Shown: one piece after another, positions 21,281-32,889 of the stretch
Layout of the letters: every line of letters begins with the position of its first letter
Position numbering within the stretch: the first letter of the stretch is position 1
Assembly (NCBI GenBank): GCA_028456385.1
Contig: JALNQF010000202.1
Location: 1 to 64,000, forward strand
Direction of reading: 5' to 3'
DNA: 64,000 nt
Origin: Ophiosphaerella korrae
Lineage: Eukaryota > Ascomycota > Dothideomycetes > Pleosporales > Phaeosphaeriaceae
Notes under the pieces: generated by a model
The model's database searches: none
The model's input: only the letters and a program-made list of their open reading frames with translations
What the model was told of the DNA's origin: nothing
Translations under genes and position numbers: made by a program

Positions 21281-23665
21281 CTACTCATTCGCATCCAAAT
21301 CCGCCATGACAGCATCTATATCCCCACCCCCAAACTCTTCATCGTCCTTCATCTCCACTTCCGCTCGCCCCTCCAACGCCCTCATCCGCGCATCATCCGT
21401 CCCATCAATCCCCTGCTCAACCCTCTTCCTCTGATGCGCCTCCAAGTCCTCCAAACTCCAACTCGAATGCCCCTCCTGCTCCGCCCGACTCCACGGCCGA
21501 CTCATATCGCGCAAAAACGCCTTCGCACTCCCCACCGCCTGATCGATACTCAGCTTCATGCACTTTTGCTCCAAGCCCTGCTGGATCCACTTGGGCAGCT
21601 GCGTAACCTTCTTGTTGAACCGCTTGTCGGCCAACACCATAATGCCGTAATCGTCCTTGCCGCGAATGACGCGGCCCAGACACTGCGCGGCGTGGCGCAT
21701 GGCGTCGAAGGACAGGAAATCCGCCTCCTTGATGCGGTACGTTTCGCGCAGGAATTCGAGGCGCGCCTTGAGAATGCGCGACTCGGTGTACTGGTAGGGG
21801 ACGCCCATGCACAGCACGGTGCGCCCGTAGTGGTGGTCAAAGTCGATGCCTTCTGAGACTTTGCCGCGTGCGACACACAGCAGGACGGCGCCGCGGCCGT
21901 TGTTGCATGCTGTGCGGAACGTTTCGAGGGCGAGGGCTGTTTCTTGGGCGTCGGGCGTTTCGACGAGGATGAGCTTGTATTTCCAGACGGTGTCGAGGAT
22001 CTCCATGCCCTGCCAGGCACTGATGATGGATTCCATGTAGAGGTAGGAAGGGAAGAAGACGACGACGCCGTCCGGGGTGAGTTTGCAGAATTCGATGAGG
22101 AGGGTGCCGAAGTTGCGTTGGACTTGGAGATCGTTGCGGTGCTCGAATTGCGAGGTGACTTGGTTTTGGTCGTTGCCGCGGTCGACAATCATGGGGAGGA
22201 AAGATTTGCGCGTGAGCGTCATGGTGAAGGATTCTTGGACGACGGTGGAGAAGTTGAGCATCCGGGGGTACATGTCTAGAGGCGACATGGTGCCGGATGT
22301 CACGATTACAGAGTGGAAGCGTTCGAAGACGGGCTTGATGGCGATGGCGGCGTCAAGGCAAGTGAAGTGGAGGACTGGGTTGGGGACGGTTGCGGTGATG
22401 GATTCAAATGGCTCGAGGATGAGAAGGAAGCCGGTTTCGTATGTTGCGATGAGGGTGGCGAAGGTGGCTACTTCTTGGAGGGGTTGGTAGTCTTCGATGT
22501 TGGTAAGTTCGAGAGTGCGGACGAGTGAGGTGAGGCGTTCAGCACAAAATCGAAGCGGTTTCTTCTCGATGAAGGTGAGTTCGCGGAGGTGCTGGAGGAA
22601 GGATGGTGGTGTTTCGGAAATGACGTGGAGTACTTTCATACGCGTCTTGAGGTACTCGATGAAGCGCTTGAGGAAGGCGACGAAATGCTCAGCTCGCCGA
22701 ATGTTACCAGGGACAGCTTCAGTGAGGAGGTCGTCCGGTAGTGCAGGATTGGCCATGAATGCGTCTTCATTCCGCGCCTCGTCTGCAGCTCTTAATCCTT
22801 CGACCAATTTGGCGTACTCGCTCTGTAGCTTTTCAGCATCAGTCGTCTTCATCTCGGTGATCTTCCGGTCCAAGTTGTTTACGCCTTTGGTTGCCTTCCG
22901 CAGCGAGTCTTCCGTCAGGTCGATACTGAGAGACTCAATGCATACATTGTCGATGTTATGGGCTTCATCAAATACGACTATGCAGTCTTTAGATAGTTCT
23001 TTAGACACACGATCGGCGATTTTGGGGTCGAGCAAATAGTGATATGAGTAGATGATGACATTGCAATAAGCCATCATTCGCCGTGCGGTAAAGTAAGGGC
23101 ATTGCTTTTGCTGCTCGCCATACTTCAACAAGCCGTCAAAGGTGAAGACGCCAGGCGGTATGAGATTATGCGGCTCAAGTAAGTCGAGGTTGTCATGATA
23201 CACGCAAAGCTCGACGTCTTCGCCGCGCTCTTTCTTCTCCTTGACGAAGCCTGCCGTCAAGCTCCTACACCGCGCGTCAACGACGGTGCCACTCTTTTCA
23301 CGCTTGACACTTGGATGAAGACAGAGATTCTTTCTACTTGTCAAACCGAGGCCGCGAAAATCCTCGACCTTGCCTAGCTCTGAGGCACGATACTTCATCA
23401 AGTTCTTTAACTCAGCAAGGGCTTTCTCAATCTCGGACATGGTACGCGAACAGTAAATCAACTTGCGCTTTTCAGGATAGTGCTGTTGGTACGATACAAT
23501 GAGCGAGAGCAGCGAGATAGTCTTACCCGTGCCTGAAGGCATCTCCAAGACACAATGGCCACCCTGGTCGAGAGTACGCTTGAGGTCGCACATGTAGGCA
23601 TACTGCTCAGGGTAGACGCGAGGGTAAGGGAACAACACGGGGAGATCCTCGATATAGAACCGCAT
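21281..23665 (-). CDS. XPD/Rad3 DNA helicase of TFIIH
   Basis: A single exon of 794 residues from the ATG at 23665; the frame is open to 23776 but MRFYIEDLPVLFPYPRVYPE is the conserved family N-terminus, so that start is chosen. Walker A is EMPSGTGKT (about 41-49). The cysteines of the FeS cluster occur in KNLCLHP, ARCRSL, ELCVYHDN and KQCPYF, and the DEAH box is VVFDEAHNID. Helicase domain 2 has VVVFFPSYLYMESI, ARGKVSEGIDFDHHYG and AAQCLGRVIRGKDDYG. It is the 5'-3' helicase of TFIIH for nucleotide excision repair and transcription initiation. The C-terminal tail is acidic. It lies head to head with listerin. Confidence 0.96.
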   Translation of the reverse strand: MRFYIEDLPVLFPYPRVYPEQYAYMCDLKRTLDQGGHCVLEMPSGTGKTISLLSLIVSYQQHYPEKRKLIYCSRTMSEIEKALAELKNLMKYRASELGKVEDFRGLGLTSRKNLCLHPSVKREKSGTVVDARCRSLTAGFVKEKKERGEDVELCVYHDNLDLLEPHNLIPPGVFTFDGLLKYGEQQKQCPYFTARRMMAYCNVIIYSYHYLLDPKIADRVSKELSKDCIVVFDEAHNIDNVCIESLSIDLTEDSLRKATKGVNNLDRKITEMKTTDAEKLQSEYAKLVEGLRAADEARNEDAFMANPALPDDLLTEAVPGNIRRAEHFVAFLKRFIEYLKTRMKVLHVISETPPSFLQHLRELTFIEKKPLRFCAERLTSLVRTLELTNIEDYQPLQEVATFATLIATYETGFLLILEPFESITATVPNPVLHFTCLDAAIAIKPVFERFHSVIVTSGTMSPLDMYPRMLNFSTVVQESFTMTLTRKSFLPMIVDRGNDQNQVTSQFEHRNDLQVQRNFGTLLIEFCKLTPDGVVVFFPSYLYMESIISAWQGMEILDTVWKYKLILVETPDAQETALALETFRTACNNGRGAVLLCVARGKVSEGIDFDHHYGRTVLCMGVPYQYTESRILKARLEFLRETYRIKEADFLSFDAMRHAAQCLGRVIRGKDDYGIMVLADKRFNKKVTQLPKWIQQGLEQKCMKLSIDQAVGSAKAFLRDMSRPWSRAEQEGHSSWSLEDLEAHQRKRVEQGIDGTDDARMRALEGRAEVEMKDDEEFGGGDIDAVMADLDANE

Positions 23666-23948
23666 CTTGTCGTTGTCACCACCGCCCGCGGGATCCTGTC
23701 GTGACGGTGGGTTGGTTGTTATTGAGGAAGCATTGATGTCTTTGAGATGCATGCACGTCTTAGGTAGATGCTGCACTAGGCCAGAAGAAATTTAGCGCTG
23801 CGCCACACCAGGCAACCGCTAGCGCGGCCATCGATTGAGCCGCAAGCCCCACCAGACGTCGTCATATAACAAATTCTATGTGCTCTGCCTTCGCTGCACG
23901 TGTTTCTCCTTCTCGACCGTTGTCTCACAACACAATAGAAGTGGGAAG
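23666..23948. promoter_or_regulatory. divergent promoter of XPD and listerin genes
   Basis: 283 bp separate the two start codons on opposite strands. No TATA box is evident, as is usual for housekeeping pairs. Confidence 0.45.
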
Positions 23949-26900
23949 ATGAGTAATAAACGCCCAGCCAAGTCACAAGCCGCTGCTTCAAGCGCGTTCG
24001 GCAACGCCTTTGGCAGCTCATCGACAGCTTTTGGCGCAACCTCACAATCACAGCTCTCCTACGTGGCCGAGCCTCCAGATCTCAGCGCTATTTCAGACCC
24101 GAATGTGGTTGTCTACTTCAGGAACCTATCAAAGAGAGACAGCACAACCAAACAAAAGGCCCTCGAGGATATACAAGCACACATCGCAAGGGAGCCGGCA
24201 GAAGAAGGCCTGCTTGAGGCATGGGTGCGTTCAGGATCCGAATGTACATCTAGTTCGCATAGTAATCGAAATTATGTTGCAGATCAAAGTCTATCCCCGT
24301 ACCTCAATTGACAACGCCCGAACTGTCCGCCAAAATGCTCACATACTGCACGGCAAGATTGCTGCTTCTGCTGGCAAGCGCTTCGCCAAATACATGCCCC
24401 AGTGCATTGCCGCATGGCTGAGCGGATTGTATGATAGCGACCGGTCCGTGGTGGATGCTGCGCAGAGCTCGATACGTGAAGTCTTCATTGCGCCAGAGAA
24501 GATACAGCACCTCCGGAGGGCCTACCAACAGCCAATAATAGAGTACTGTCGAGATGCAATTGAGAGAGAGAGCACAGCGACTCTGAGCGATGAGCGCACA
24601 GTGAGCGCAGATGATGCTGAGGCAAAATATAGCAGAGTCATATCAGCATGCATTTCCTTGCTAGGTAGCTTGCTGAGGGGTCTCAAGCGGGAGGACCTGT
24701 CCAAGTACCAGTCAGAATATGAGACTTTACTGGCTAACAAGAAGCTTTGGAATTTTACCTCACACGAAAATGCCTCCGTTCGACGAGCATTAAACAGCTT
24801 GTTGGAGACTTGCGTGACCAAAGAGCCTGGTAATAATCAGCAATCAGTCAAAATGCACACGCTTACCTGAATGCAGAAGTGATAGAAGCCAATCTTGAAA
24901 CCATTAGTAAGACTTTTCTCGTTGTCACCCTCAAATCTGAACAGCGCAATTCTTTGAGCTACATCGCCACCCTGGCCACGCTTACCTCTCATTATCCCAC
25001 CGTATGGACTGAGCATTACAAAAGCAAGACTCCTGTAGAAAAAAGCTTCCGGAAATTCTTAAAGCAAGACATGCTGTTCCCTGATACCCAATATTGGGAA
25101 CGATTAACAGAGCTATTCAAGGCCATTCCCAGTGAAATAATTGCGAAAAACGCTACAGACGCTATTGAACTTCTTAGTGTGCTGCGTAGTAGGTTTTCTA
25201 AGAAAGGTAGGGGAAATCAATACTACAAGGACGCTTTCAACTTTTATCTCGAAGTCTTGATTTTGATCAACAGTCGCCTATCTGAACAAGATCAGACCAA
25301 ACTCTTAGAAGAGATAGTCCTGCCACTCTTGGCGCAAGATCTGTACCCGTCGCCAGACACTTTTCCATGGACGATCCCCACGAATTGGGAAGCACTACTT
25401 TCGAAAGCTTTCGGTATCAACGGTATGGCCAATGTGTTGATTAATCGATGGCCTGCATATGCGAAACAGCTTGTTGACGCTATCAAGACTTCAGCCCCTG
25501 AACAGTCCGAAGAATATGCAAAGTCACAAACTGCTGTTACGCAAAATGCTATCCGATTTTCCATCTTGCAAGAACAGGCACTCAAGCTTGAAGCCTTCGC
25601 AATTGCGCAGCCAATTTTCGAACAAGCTTCCGTTTCGGTGATAACTGAGTCTCTCAATGTACTCAAAAATCGCAATGGCAAACCATACAGTGCAGCTGCG
25701 GCGGTCGCAGCCATCCTCGACCATGACAAACAGTTATGCTTTGCTGGTGAAACGCAACAGCAACTCGAGGCGTTCCTTCGTGAGGATCTTGAATTCCTCA
25801 TTTTGTCACCATCTTCTTCATATCTGACTGATATCTTGTACTCATTTTCTGAACACCCAGCATTCAAAGAAATATGGAGCACTGCTCTCAAGGCTACGTT
25901 AAAAGCACCACAATCACTAGCAAGGACGAAAGCACTAGACGCCATTCTTACGTCTTCTCGAATACCGGCTGATTTTAATCTCGCCGCTAGCGATGTTGAG
26001 CTACAAACCTTTGTCAAAACTAGTGTGCGCAAGACGGTTGAAGGATCCCTCGAATGGGAGTTGTTCAGCCGCATCTTGCAATCCCCGGCCAATATTCTGG
26101 CATCAGAAACCATCGAAGATGTCTTGAGCTACTTGACACAATCCTTGAATATTTCAGAGCATGCTCCATATGCCTTGCAAGGGCTCCAAAGAATCACTAG
26201 GTCAAATCCGGCGATGTTAAGAGGATTTATCGCTACACCCCATGGACCAAGCCTACTACAAGGCTTACTAATCGCTTCAGAGTCACTGAATGACGAAGTA
26301 TCACAGAATGCTACAGCTGTTAATGCCTCTGTCCAAAAATTACTCTCGTCGCAGTCGGATACGAAGCAGTCAATCTACGAGCTCATCCATCAAGGACTCC
26401 GCGAAGCGACTCCAACCTCAGTCTCTGTGGAAACACTTGTCGATATTGCCAAGCAGTCAGTCAAAAGTGGGCAAAATTGGGAAGGACTTCAGAGCGTTTT
26501 TCCCAGCTTACAAGACTGGGAAGCAGCCTTGGCTCCGTTTCTGAACACTCCTCCGAAGTCATCGCTCGCCATTACAAATGCACTCGGTAGCGCTGTGTAT
26601 CTTGTTGAGCAAACGCGCTCATTCTCCGAGGCTGCACAGCCGTTGCGAGATGCAGATGGATATTCGGCCGCCTACCGCGTGGCGCGATATGTGTTACGAC
26701 TATTGGAGGACTCAGATTTATTTCCTATTACAGTTATCCCAGATAATATCCGAGCTCAGTACCTTCACAATGTTTCGCTTACGATGCAACTCGCGCATGA
26801 TAATCTTGGTCTTGCTGGAGCGAATGGCCTTTGGACACATTACAATTCAGACGTAGAGACTGACGCAATGTCGTTTATTTCAGATGCGCAACGCTTCGTC

Positions 26901-28950
26901 TCCCAGGAGCTACAACAATTATCTTCAAAGTGGTCTGGAGAAAGTGATACTTCTGTCATGTCCTGGGCTACAGAGTTGCTTGGTCAAGTCGAGGCCACTA
27001 CGTCCGCCCGAGCCTATTATACGGCGCGCGCTTCCAGTGTTCTCATAACAGATGCGATCGAAATTACCGGTTGGCGTAATTCTCAAACTGCGCAACTACA
27101 AGATTTGTTGAAGAAAATACGCAAGAGTAAAGCTACCATGCCTCTTTTGGCTTGCCTAAACGCTTTCAAAGAACCATTGGCTGCATCGAAGTCTTGTGAG
27201 CGAATTTGCAACGAACTTATAGCCGACTTGACTGGTTTAGACATTGAAGAAAAGGCTGCCAATGGGTTGCGTCAATTGGTTGAACTCAATGCTCTACTCT
27301 ACGGTCAGGATGGCATCACGGCGAGCATTGCCAAGCAGAGACTTGTATTCTTCGTAAAACATGTCGTTCCTTGGTTAAAAGACGAAAAGATTTCAAAGCC
27401 TCTAAAAGCTGAACTCTGTCGGGTCCTTACTGTTCTCCTGCCATCGATGAGTGATATGTATGGAGAACACTGGTCTGATATTCTCGAATCTCTGGCTGCT
27501 TCTTGGACGGCTACAAGCGAGCTTAATGAGAAAAATTCAAGGATAGATAGCCCTATTCCATTCGCGCATGCTTCGTTGAAGCTGTATGCTCAATTGCGCA
27601 GCTTAACACAGCTGGAGGAACCAAATGACGATTTGGTAGACGCTTGGAAGGAGACTGAACAAAAGGTTGCAGATGGACTCATCAATGTGCTGAAGCATTC
27701 TCAACACTTTCCTGACGATTTCCATCAGCCACTCAAGATGGTCAACGACGTGCTAGCTCGACAAATTGCAAGGGTCTCACTTAAGCATCTTGAGTCAACT
27801 GAAGAGCTTTTTCCATTGCTGTATGTTGGGTCACAGCCTGTGCAACAGACTGCTTTCAACATACTCCACAAGCAGATTCCAGAAGCGCAGGAGCAGATTT
27901 CTATTGATTCGGCGTTGGAGAAAACCACAGCGCGCTTGCCGGACGAGTTATTATCCCTTATTATCAACGCGCCAACAATTGCTGTCCTTGCTGAAGCAAA
28001 CTTTGAGCGAAGTATACCATTATCGCTACGCGGATACTTGCTGAGTTGGTTGCTAGTGTTCGACCACCTTGAGCACGCGTCCTTCAAAGTGAAGAACGAC
28101 TACATTGAACATATCAAGGAAGGCGAATACCTCCCAGGCCTGCTAAGTTTCACGTTTGAATTTCTTGGCCATGCACAAAATAAGCCGGTTGACGTGTCGA
28201 AGTTTGATGTCACTTCGTACGAGCCCGATGTCGAACCGCCGAAACGAGATTTACAATGGCTACTTACCCACCTATATTTTCAATGTCTTCGACATATTCC
28301 GTCTCTAACAAAGGCGTGGTACATCGATTGCAAATCACGTGCAACGGTCGTCACCCTCGAGCCATGGACCGAGAAATACGTACGGAATCTTTACCTGATC
28401 CTGCTCCAAATACATACTGATAATAATCCAGATTTCCCCACCCGTCATATCCGCCGCCCTCCAATCCGTAACAGCCTGGACCGACACCCAACAAACCGCC
28501 GACCCAAACTCTCCCTTCAACGTTAAAGTCGCCCCCCGCGCCCGCGAAATCACCGCCTCGTACACCGTCGATGAGCAAACAATGTCCATGCGCATCACCC
28601 TCCCCCCAGCATTCCCCCTCTCCAACCCCTCCATCGACTCCCTTGCCCGCGTCGCCGTCACCGAACAGAAATGGCAATCATGGCTCCGCGTCTCGCTCGG
28701 CGCCATCACCATTTTCAACGGCTCGCTAATCGATGCCCTGACGACGTTTAAGCGCAATGTCGAGGGCGCGATGAAGGGCCAGTCTGAGTGCGCTATTTGT
28801 TATAGTATCGTTGGGGCCGATAGGAAGTTGCCGGATAAGCGGTGTCAGACGTGTAAGAATTTGTTTCATGGGGGGTGTTTGTTTAAGTGGTTTCGGACGA
28901 GTGGGAGCTCGAGTTGTCCGTTGTGTAGGAATCCGTTTAATTATGGATAG
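23949..28950 (+). CDS. LTN1: E3 ubiquitin ligase listerin (Ltn1/Rkr1)
   Basis: Four exons (23949-24224, 24283-24829, 24877-28379, 28432-28950) encode about 1614 residues, within the family size. The N-terminus has a Gly/Ser/Ala segment (SSAFGNAFGSSSTAFG) and the conserved FRNLSKRDSTTKQKALEDIQ. A long alpha-helical HEAT-like body follows, and the last exon holds the RWD-like part and a C-terminal RING-CH (CAICYSI, RCQTC, LFHGGCLFKWF, CPLCRNPF). On stalled 60S subunits it ubiquitinates nascent chains (ribosome quality control). Splicing was fixed by frame: phases 0, 1 and 0. The last exon has much higher GC than the rest and flips from C-rich to G-rich near 28730. Confidence 0.93.
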
Positions 28951-29566
28951 AGGGATTGGTGCTTTGCGTATGTTGTGATGGGGGGCAAACATAAGATACG
29001 TCTTGTTGAATATCGTCTCGTGGTGTTGAGATCTGTCAGGCTGAAATCCATCTCAAGACGCTCTACAGGACGTATTGAATATTATGTGTTCCCCTTATAC
29101 TTAATATCAATGGATGTTTTCGCATGTACTTCAATCGTGTATGTCTCAATAGACACATCGAGACTCATTCAACAGCGTGGCGAGTGCCCACTTAGAGTCA
29201 GGCACTGTTAAAGTACTATGTTTTTTTATCATATACCGGCTCCTTACAAACATTTTGTCACCTTATTTTTTCAGTGTTTTCCTAGCTCGACGCCAAAACG
29301 AAACTTTGAATGGCCGATATCCAACCTGTCGTAAGAACAGCGGGGTGGGGGAGCGAATGAGGCGTACGCACCGTGCATATTTCATTACCAAGCATCGCTA
29401 CCACCCACACAGCATGACTATGAAGACTACCTACCCTCTTAGTTACACATCGAAGAAAATAAGCATTCATGACAAAAAAAAAATTTCAACCTTTTCTTCA
29501 GAGACCGAGGGTTGGGAGGGTTGGAGGGTTGGAGGCCTAGGGGCTGCTGCGGCGCCCACAATTCAC
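28951..29566. other. gene-free stretch
   Basis: Listerin 3' region followed by AT-rich sequence with an A-run (about 29475-29483) and GGTTGGA-type short repeats (29512-29540). No gene is supported. Confidence 0.3.
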
Positions 29567-29940
29567 TGCCAAGACTTACTGACATCAACGGCCGTAGAAA
29601 CCTGCCTATTCCGGTATGTGCTGAAGCTTGAAGAGCAGATGCGAGCTCTGTAGGTAAATCTGCAACTTTTCTTGGGATCGGGGGGACTCCCGGAGGCTCA
29701 CCACGCCTTGTACGTTCACTGCCAAGATTTGCTATAATCAACACCTGTCTGAGATTACCTGCCTAATCGGGAAGGTAAAAAGTCTCCCAGAAGTTTGGCT
29801 AGCTCATACAAGTTGGGATGGATGTTCCAGAGATGTTTTGGCTTGGTTACAGCTTGGGTACAGTAAAATATATGGCCGTTCACTGTCCTATTTTGCTGTA
29901 ATCGACACCAACAGTATATTGCCTATTACGGAAGGTACCA
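29567..29940 (+). repeat. three diverged tandem copies of a 45-60 bp unit
   Basis: A unit of the form TTCACTGCCAAGA-TT-CT--AATC, then AACACC, then CTGCCTAAT-CGG-AAGGTA, recurs at about 29563-29613, 29713-29777 and 29878-29938, spaced 150-165 bp apart. The copies are clearly related but differ at many sites, so they are old. No coding sequence overlaps. They could be eroded transposon ends or a regional duplication. Confidence 0.45.
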
Positions 29941-30110
29941 AAACTCTTTGAATGGTGATGAGCACAGGTGAAAGATGCGAAATGCCCATCTGGGCAAACG
30001 TTCACTTCACTTCACGCCGCACGTGCCCTAACCCTTTCCCGTACTTTCGCAAATCTCCACACACACATACCCCATCTCCTCAAGTATTCCAGCGTCCTAC
30101 TGAATCATTA

Positions 30111-30467
30111 TCATAGCGCCGCTCCATTCATTCTCGGTGGTAAGACTGTGCCATTGTTGACTGGCGGTAGATTCTGGAGTTCCCTTGTCTGCCGCTCCTG
30201 CCTTCGCCTCACCCATCTTTTTATCAAATGTATCGTGACATGGATGAAGATGACACCGCCAAACATGACTCCAAGTGTGATTCCGGCGATTTGTCCTCCG
30301 CTGAGCTTTCCGGAGTGGTTGAAATCATATTCGGGTTCGGGTGTCGTTGAGGATGTGACGAGAGTGGCCGCCGGTACGGGATCGGGTATCGCTGTGATGC
30401 TATTCTTGAGGTCTGGAACAACTTGCGCATGATAGAATGATGATCTGATGAGGATGTTGTCCTCCAT
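30111..30467 (-). CDS. single-pass membrane protein of unknown function
   Basis: A frame of 118 codons from the ATG at 30467 (open to 30599). It has a Thr/Ser/Pro-rich outer part, one membrane segment (GGQIAGITLGVMFGGVIFIH, about residues 72-95), a basic stop-transfer (KRWVRRRQERQ) and a short cytoplasmic tail. The layout is that of fungal SKG6/mid2-like one-pass proteins, but no signal peptide is attached in this frame, so an upstream exon may be missing from my model. Confidence 0.45.
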   Translation of the reverse strand: MEDNILIRSSFYHAQVVPDLKNSITAIPDPVPAATLVTSSTTPEPEYDFNHSGKLSGGQIAGITLGVMFGGVIFIHVTIHLIKRWVRRRQERQTRELQNLPPVNNGTVLPPRMNGAAL

Positions 30468-31161
30468 GCTTCTTGGTAAGTAATGTATACCCGCGCGAGC
30501 GTTGAACAATATGGCGATGTGGAGGGTAGAGATGTATTTGGCGAACTTATTAGCCAGCCCGATGAGGAAGCATTTGAGAACATCTATGTTGTACAGCAAA
30601 CAGTACTAGTCAAGCTATGCCTGCCGCTAATTATTGGTATCATTGATTGGCGATGGCTTCTGCTGTGACTGCCACATATGTAGACTGCCGCTTCCATGAT
30701 CGCTAGTACATGCATTCTTCATTCTTTCCTGCAATCGTCTCCAATCTCACTTATTTGGGCCCCGACTACTTTAGGTCCTCGAACGTGATGTTGCTCGAAC
30801 CGCTATTCTGGGCGCTTGAGTCCGACGCTTTGACAGTTGGTAGTACAGTGCGTTACAGACATCTATTACATCAAGCTTTCCAATGCTTCTCGTTTCTCTA
30901 GAGTTGATAAATCGACCTAAAGGGCAACGGTTCTTCTACCTACTAAATATACGTACTACCCGTCTCCTATATGTAAAACTTCAGCCACCATCTTCTCCTG
31001 CGGAAATGAAGATCTATTTCCCACAGCTACAAGCAAAACACACGTACACTAACCTCTCGCAGGCTCTCATGCAATAGTGCTGAACAAGTAACCACTCCCC
31101 CACCATGGCCCAGATGCACAACCTCCATCGCCACCGCGGCAGCCACACCAGCCCCATCCCC
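30468..31161. other. gene-free stretch
   Basis: Short open frames only. A missing 5' exon of the membrane protein at 30111 could lie in the left part. From 31090 the + strand becomes very C-rich, running into the 3' end of the next gene. Confidence 0.3.
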
Positions 31162-32889
31162 CTAACCCCCCACCCAAACACAAACCCCATACCGTCGCAC
31201 CATCTCCCCAACAACCACCAATCCGCCTACCGCAGGCGCTGCACTAGCCACATACACGATGCCCCTCCACACTGGCGTAACCTCCACGCCCTGCCTATCC
31301 TTCTGCTCCTGATCCCACACAAACCACAGCCCCGTCGCAACCCCCGCGCACAGCCATTGCACGGTGAAGGTGCGCCACGTGGATGATTCGCGCGCAGGTA
31401 TACTGCCGAGTGCGAAGTGGCTGAGTAGGCCGACGAGGAGCAGGGGGAGGAGCGCGATGAGGGTGGTTAGGGCGTATTTCGGGAGGCGCAAGGTGGGGGA
31501 GGGGGTGTATTTTGGGGTGTAAAGGGCGTGTGGGGGGTAGTATGAGGTGCGGGATAGGGGGATGGAGGAGAGGGCGTGGGGGGAGGGGGCAGAGGGGAGG
31601 GAAGGGTGCGATGGGACGAAGAGGACGGGTGCGTGTTTGGTGGCGTGGTAGTTGAGTTTGAGAGGGAGGGGAGCAATTGGGTGGGAGTGTGTAATTAAGG
31701 TTGTGAATGTTGTTGTTCTTGAGGATTTGGAGAGGGGCGGAGGGGGAGTGGTGGAGTGTGCGGGTGGGACTGATTTCTCGTGCATGTGCGCGGTGCTGAA
31801 ATGCGCTACTACGTCTCCAGCGGCGGTGCTCGAGAAGTGGAGGTCGTCAATGTCTTTGATGGCAGTGGAGTCCTGGGCGTGTACGGTTCTGGCGTCTGTT
31901 TCTTTGAGTTTTGTGACGGCGCCTTGAAAGAAGGCGCCGCGGTGTCGTGCTTCGTCCATGAGACTGCTTTCGACCATGTATAAGCTGGGATACTCAGGGC
32001 GACAAAGATTTCCAATTAGGTTCATCATCGACATGATCGCGTACGGGGCTACAGTGAGGCCGGGAGCAGCGTAGCCGAACTGGTTGATTTGGTCGCCTCG
32101 AGCGCGGTACAGCGTGTACAGGGTATATACAGATTGTGCGAGGGCAACTACGGCCTTAACCATGTTGTAAGTTGCTGAGACTTCGATGGTCGGTTGGCTT
32201 GCTGTGGGGCCCGTTGGGGACACGAACTGCGCATTGTATGGCACAATGGCGAAGCAGTATCCAGCGGGCAGGCTATAAGCGCCATGGATAATGCGGCGGT
32301 GGACAAAGACCGGGCTGGCAAACCTTGTGTACATGTAAGGCGGACTGTAAGTAACGACATGGACACTGTTTTCGGTAGCGATATTGTTGGCTTGAGAATG
32401 GTTCATGGCATCCTGGGTATCATCATCACATGACGTGCCTCTTTTGAAAATAACGTTGCTCATGCTATCCCCATTTTCTGGGCGCCAATTTGGTCCTCTT
32501 ACAACTACACATAATGCTCCGCTACGAGCAGCTTTTCTCAAATTGTTGTTTCGTGCAAAGACGGCTCCAGAGAGGATGGCTTCGATGCCGCGGTACAAGC
32601 CTAGCGATGGAAATAATAGGCTGCCAATGACGCTGACAAGATAATCGTCTGCACGCTCTCCCGGTCTTGTCAGGACGGTGGCGGCATGTGCAACGTAGTT
32701 GAGCACGTAGAAGGTCAATAGGTCAACGGGCTTGGCAGGCGTGCAGAGGAGACCAGGCTGTCCGTGGTCCGAGGAGCCTTTTGGAAGGGCTATGGTGTAG
32801 TTCTGAAGGACGGCTGCGGCGATTGGGGAAGCTAGAATGGAGACCAAGGCAAAGAGGCAAGCCGGGCCTATTGATTTGAGACATGCCAT
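31162..32889 (-). CDS. multi-pass membrane protein, fungal orphan family
   Basis: A single exon of 575 codons. A signal peptide or first membrane helix (LFALVSILASPIAAAVL) is followed by several hydrophobic segments: DLLTFYVLNYVAHAATVL, MVKAVVALAQSVYTLYTLY, a C-terminal LTTLIALLPLLLVGLLSHFA and the last IVYVASAAPAVGGLVVVGEM. A lumenal part contains paired cysteines and Asn glycosylation sites, and a Pro/Ser-rich loop lies at about 370-470. I recognise no named domain. Similar multi-pass orphans occur in Dothideomycetes. The 3' part of the gene has a sharp strand-composition flip near 31385. Confidence 0.65.
   Translation of the reverse strand: MACLKSIGPACLFALVSILASPIAAAVLQNYTIALPKGSSDHGQPGLLCTPAKPVDLLTFYVLNYVAHAATVLTRPGERADDYLVSVIGSLLFPSLGLYRGIEAILSGAVFARNNNLRKAARSGALCVVVRGPNWRPENGDSMSNVIFKRGTSCDDDTQDAMNHSQANNIATENSVHVVTYSPPYMYTRFASPVFVHRRIIHGAYSLPAGYCFAIVPYNAQFVSPTGPTASQPTIEVSATYNMVKAVVALAQSVYTLYTLYRARGDQINQFGYAAPGLTVAPYAIMSMMNLIGNLCRPEYPSLYMVESSLMDEARHRGAFFQGAVTKLKETDARTVHAQDSTAIKDIDDLHFSSTAAGDVVAHFSTAHMHEKSVPPAHSTTPPPPLSKSSRTTTFTTLITHSHPIAPLPLKLNYHATKHAPVLFVPSHPSLPSAPSPHALSSIPLSRTSYYPPHALYTPKYTPSPTLRLPKYALTTLIALLPLLLVGLLSHFALGSIPARESSTWRTFTVQWLCAGVATGLWFVWDQEQKDRQGVEVTPVWRGIVYVASAAPAVGGLVVVGEMVRRYGVCVWVGG

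Noticed and set aside
21556..22188. 210-codon Ser/Thr/Ala-rich frame on the - strand
   Set aside because: It is a shifted frame inside the XPD helicase, whose motifs are all in the other frame.
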